Source: Clostridiales bacterium (lineage in GTDB: Bacteria > Bacillota > Clostridia > Oscillospirales > Oscillospiraceae). From it: DNA of 5,328 nt. The number at the start of each line of letters is the position of its first letter. Position 1 is the first letter of the stretch. The position numbers and the translations under genes were made by a program. The stretch covers positions 1 to 5,328 of the forward strand of contig JAHZFC010000074.1 of assembly GCA_019421525.1 (NCBI GenBank). The letters run 5' to 3'. The notes beneath the pieces are model-generated. The model was not told the origin of the DNA. It searched no databases and saw only the letters and a list, made by a program, of their open reading frames with translations. This document shows, in pieces, positions 4,715 through 5,328 of the stretch.

Positions 4715-5328
4715 CGGTATTGCAGGTCACGGGCCTGACAAAGCGGTACCCTAAGTTTACTCTGGATCAGGTGAGCTTTTCCTTGGGGGAAGGCCGTATC
4801 ATGGGGCTGATCGGAAAGAACGGAGCGGGGAAGAGCACCACGATCAAGGCCATGCTGGACCTGGTGTGTCCTGACGGCGGGACCATCCAAATGTTTGGCC
4901 AGGACTTTCGCCGCACCCAAAGGGCGTGTAAACAGAGGCTGGGAGTGGTGCTGGGCGGGGTGGACTTTTACCCCGCGAAGCGCCTGAAGGACATCACTGC
5001 CGCAACTCGGAGATTTTACCAGGAGTGGGACGAGGGAGCGTATCGGCGATACATGGACCTGTTTGAGCTGGACAGCGGCAAGCGGGTGGACCAGTTGTCT
5101 GCCGGGATGCGGGTGAAGTATGCCATCGCCCTGGCCCTGTCCCACCGGGCAGAGCTGCTGATCCTGGACGAACCCACCAGCGGGCTGGACCCGGTAGCCC
5201 GGGATGATCTGCTGGAGCTGTTTTTGGCGCTGGCCAGGCGGGAGGGGAGGAGCATCCTGTTTTCCACCCACATCACCCCAGCCCTGGACAAACGCGCCGA
5301 CCAAACCACATCCCCCAAGGACGCCCCT
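4711..5328 (+). CDS. ABC transporter ATP-binding protein (partial, runs off window)
   Basis: The first 206 residues of a transporter ATPase of the type that pairs with a separate membrane subunit, which would lie beyond the window. Visible motifs: Walker A GKNGAGKST (35-43), signature LSAGM (129-133), Walker B LLILDEP (149-155), D-loop SGLD (157-160), and the H-loop His187 in FSTHIT. The Q-loop region (LGVVLGGVDFYP, 77-88) has no Gln; this is known for some antibiotic- or lipid-type ABC ATPases, where an acidic residue is common, but here Gly occupies the site. A ribosome binding site (GGAGG at 4696-4700) lies inside the regulator gene. After residue 189 the sequence departs from what the family shows (expected something like SDLEKCADYITYIKNG), and the DNA becomes C-rich; base-call error at a contig end is suspected. 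The substrate cannot be told. Confidence 0.9.
   Translation, partial: MTVLQVTGLTKRYPKFTLDQVSFSLGEGRIMGLIGKNGAGKSTTIKAMLDLVCPDGGTIQMFGQDFRRTQRACKQRLGVVLGGVDFYPAKRLKDITAATRRFYQEWDEGAYRRYMDLFELDSGKRVDQLSAGMRVKYAIALALSHRAELLILDEPTSGLDPVARDDLLELFLALARREGRSILFSTHITPALDKRADQTTSPKDAP

Overview
The window is GC-rich DNA with strongly G/C-ending codons, GGAGG-type ribosome binding sites, sigma-A promoters (TTGACN, 17 bp, TATAAT) and Gram-positive protein families (SpoVK/CbbX-type AAA+, XRE/AbrB regulator, membrane-anchored Big_2/SH3b protein). This suggests a high-GC gut Clostridia, most likely Oscillospiraceae (Flavonifractor/Lawsonibacter-like). The placement is an inference from style, not from a database match.

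Left part (1-2995): after three hairpins (1-137), a minus-strand gene (1223-159) encodes a single-pass membrane protein with a cytoplasmic zinc ribbon and an outside Big_2 plus SH3b module. It is divergent from a plus-strand gene (1484-2995) for a CbbX/SpoVK-type AAA+ ATPase that carries an extra N-terminal, TerB-like domain. Each has its own near-consensus promoter in the 260 bp between them, and the ATPase mRNA would begin with two tandem hairpins.

Middle part (2996-3679): a gene-poor stretch holding tRNA-Leu(CAA) with its own promoter and a 15-bp-stem terminator. It is followed by a cluster of related, hairpin-rich repeats: two 154-bp copies differing at four positions, and between them a diverged partial copy whose main hairpin keeps pairing through a compensatory change. 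This non-coding cluster is the least explained part of the window.

Right part (3680-5328): a hot-dog acyl-CoA thioesterase gene with its own terminator, then an operon start consisting of an XRE-AbrB fusion regulator overlapping by ATGA an ABC transporter ATPase that runs off the window. The regulator probably controls its own ABC transporter cassette. The last ~50 bases are abruptly C-rich and break the ABC protein's expected conserved sequence, which looks like contig-end base-call error rather than biology.
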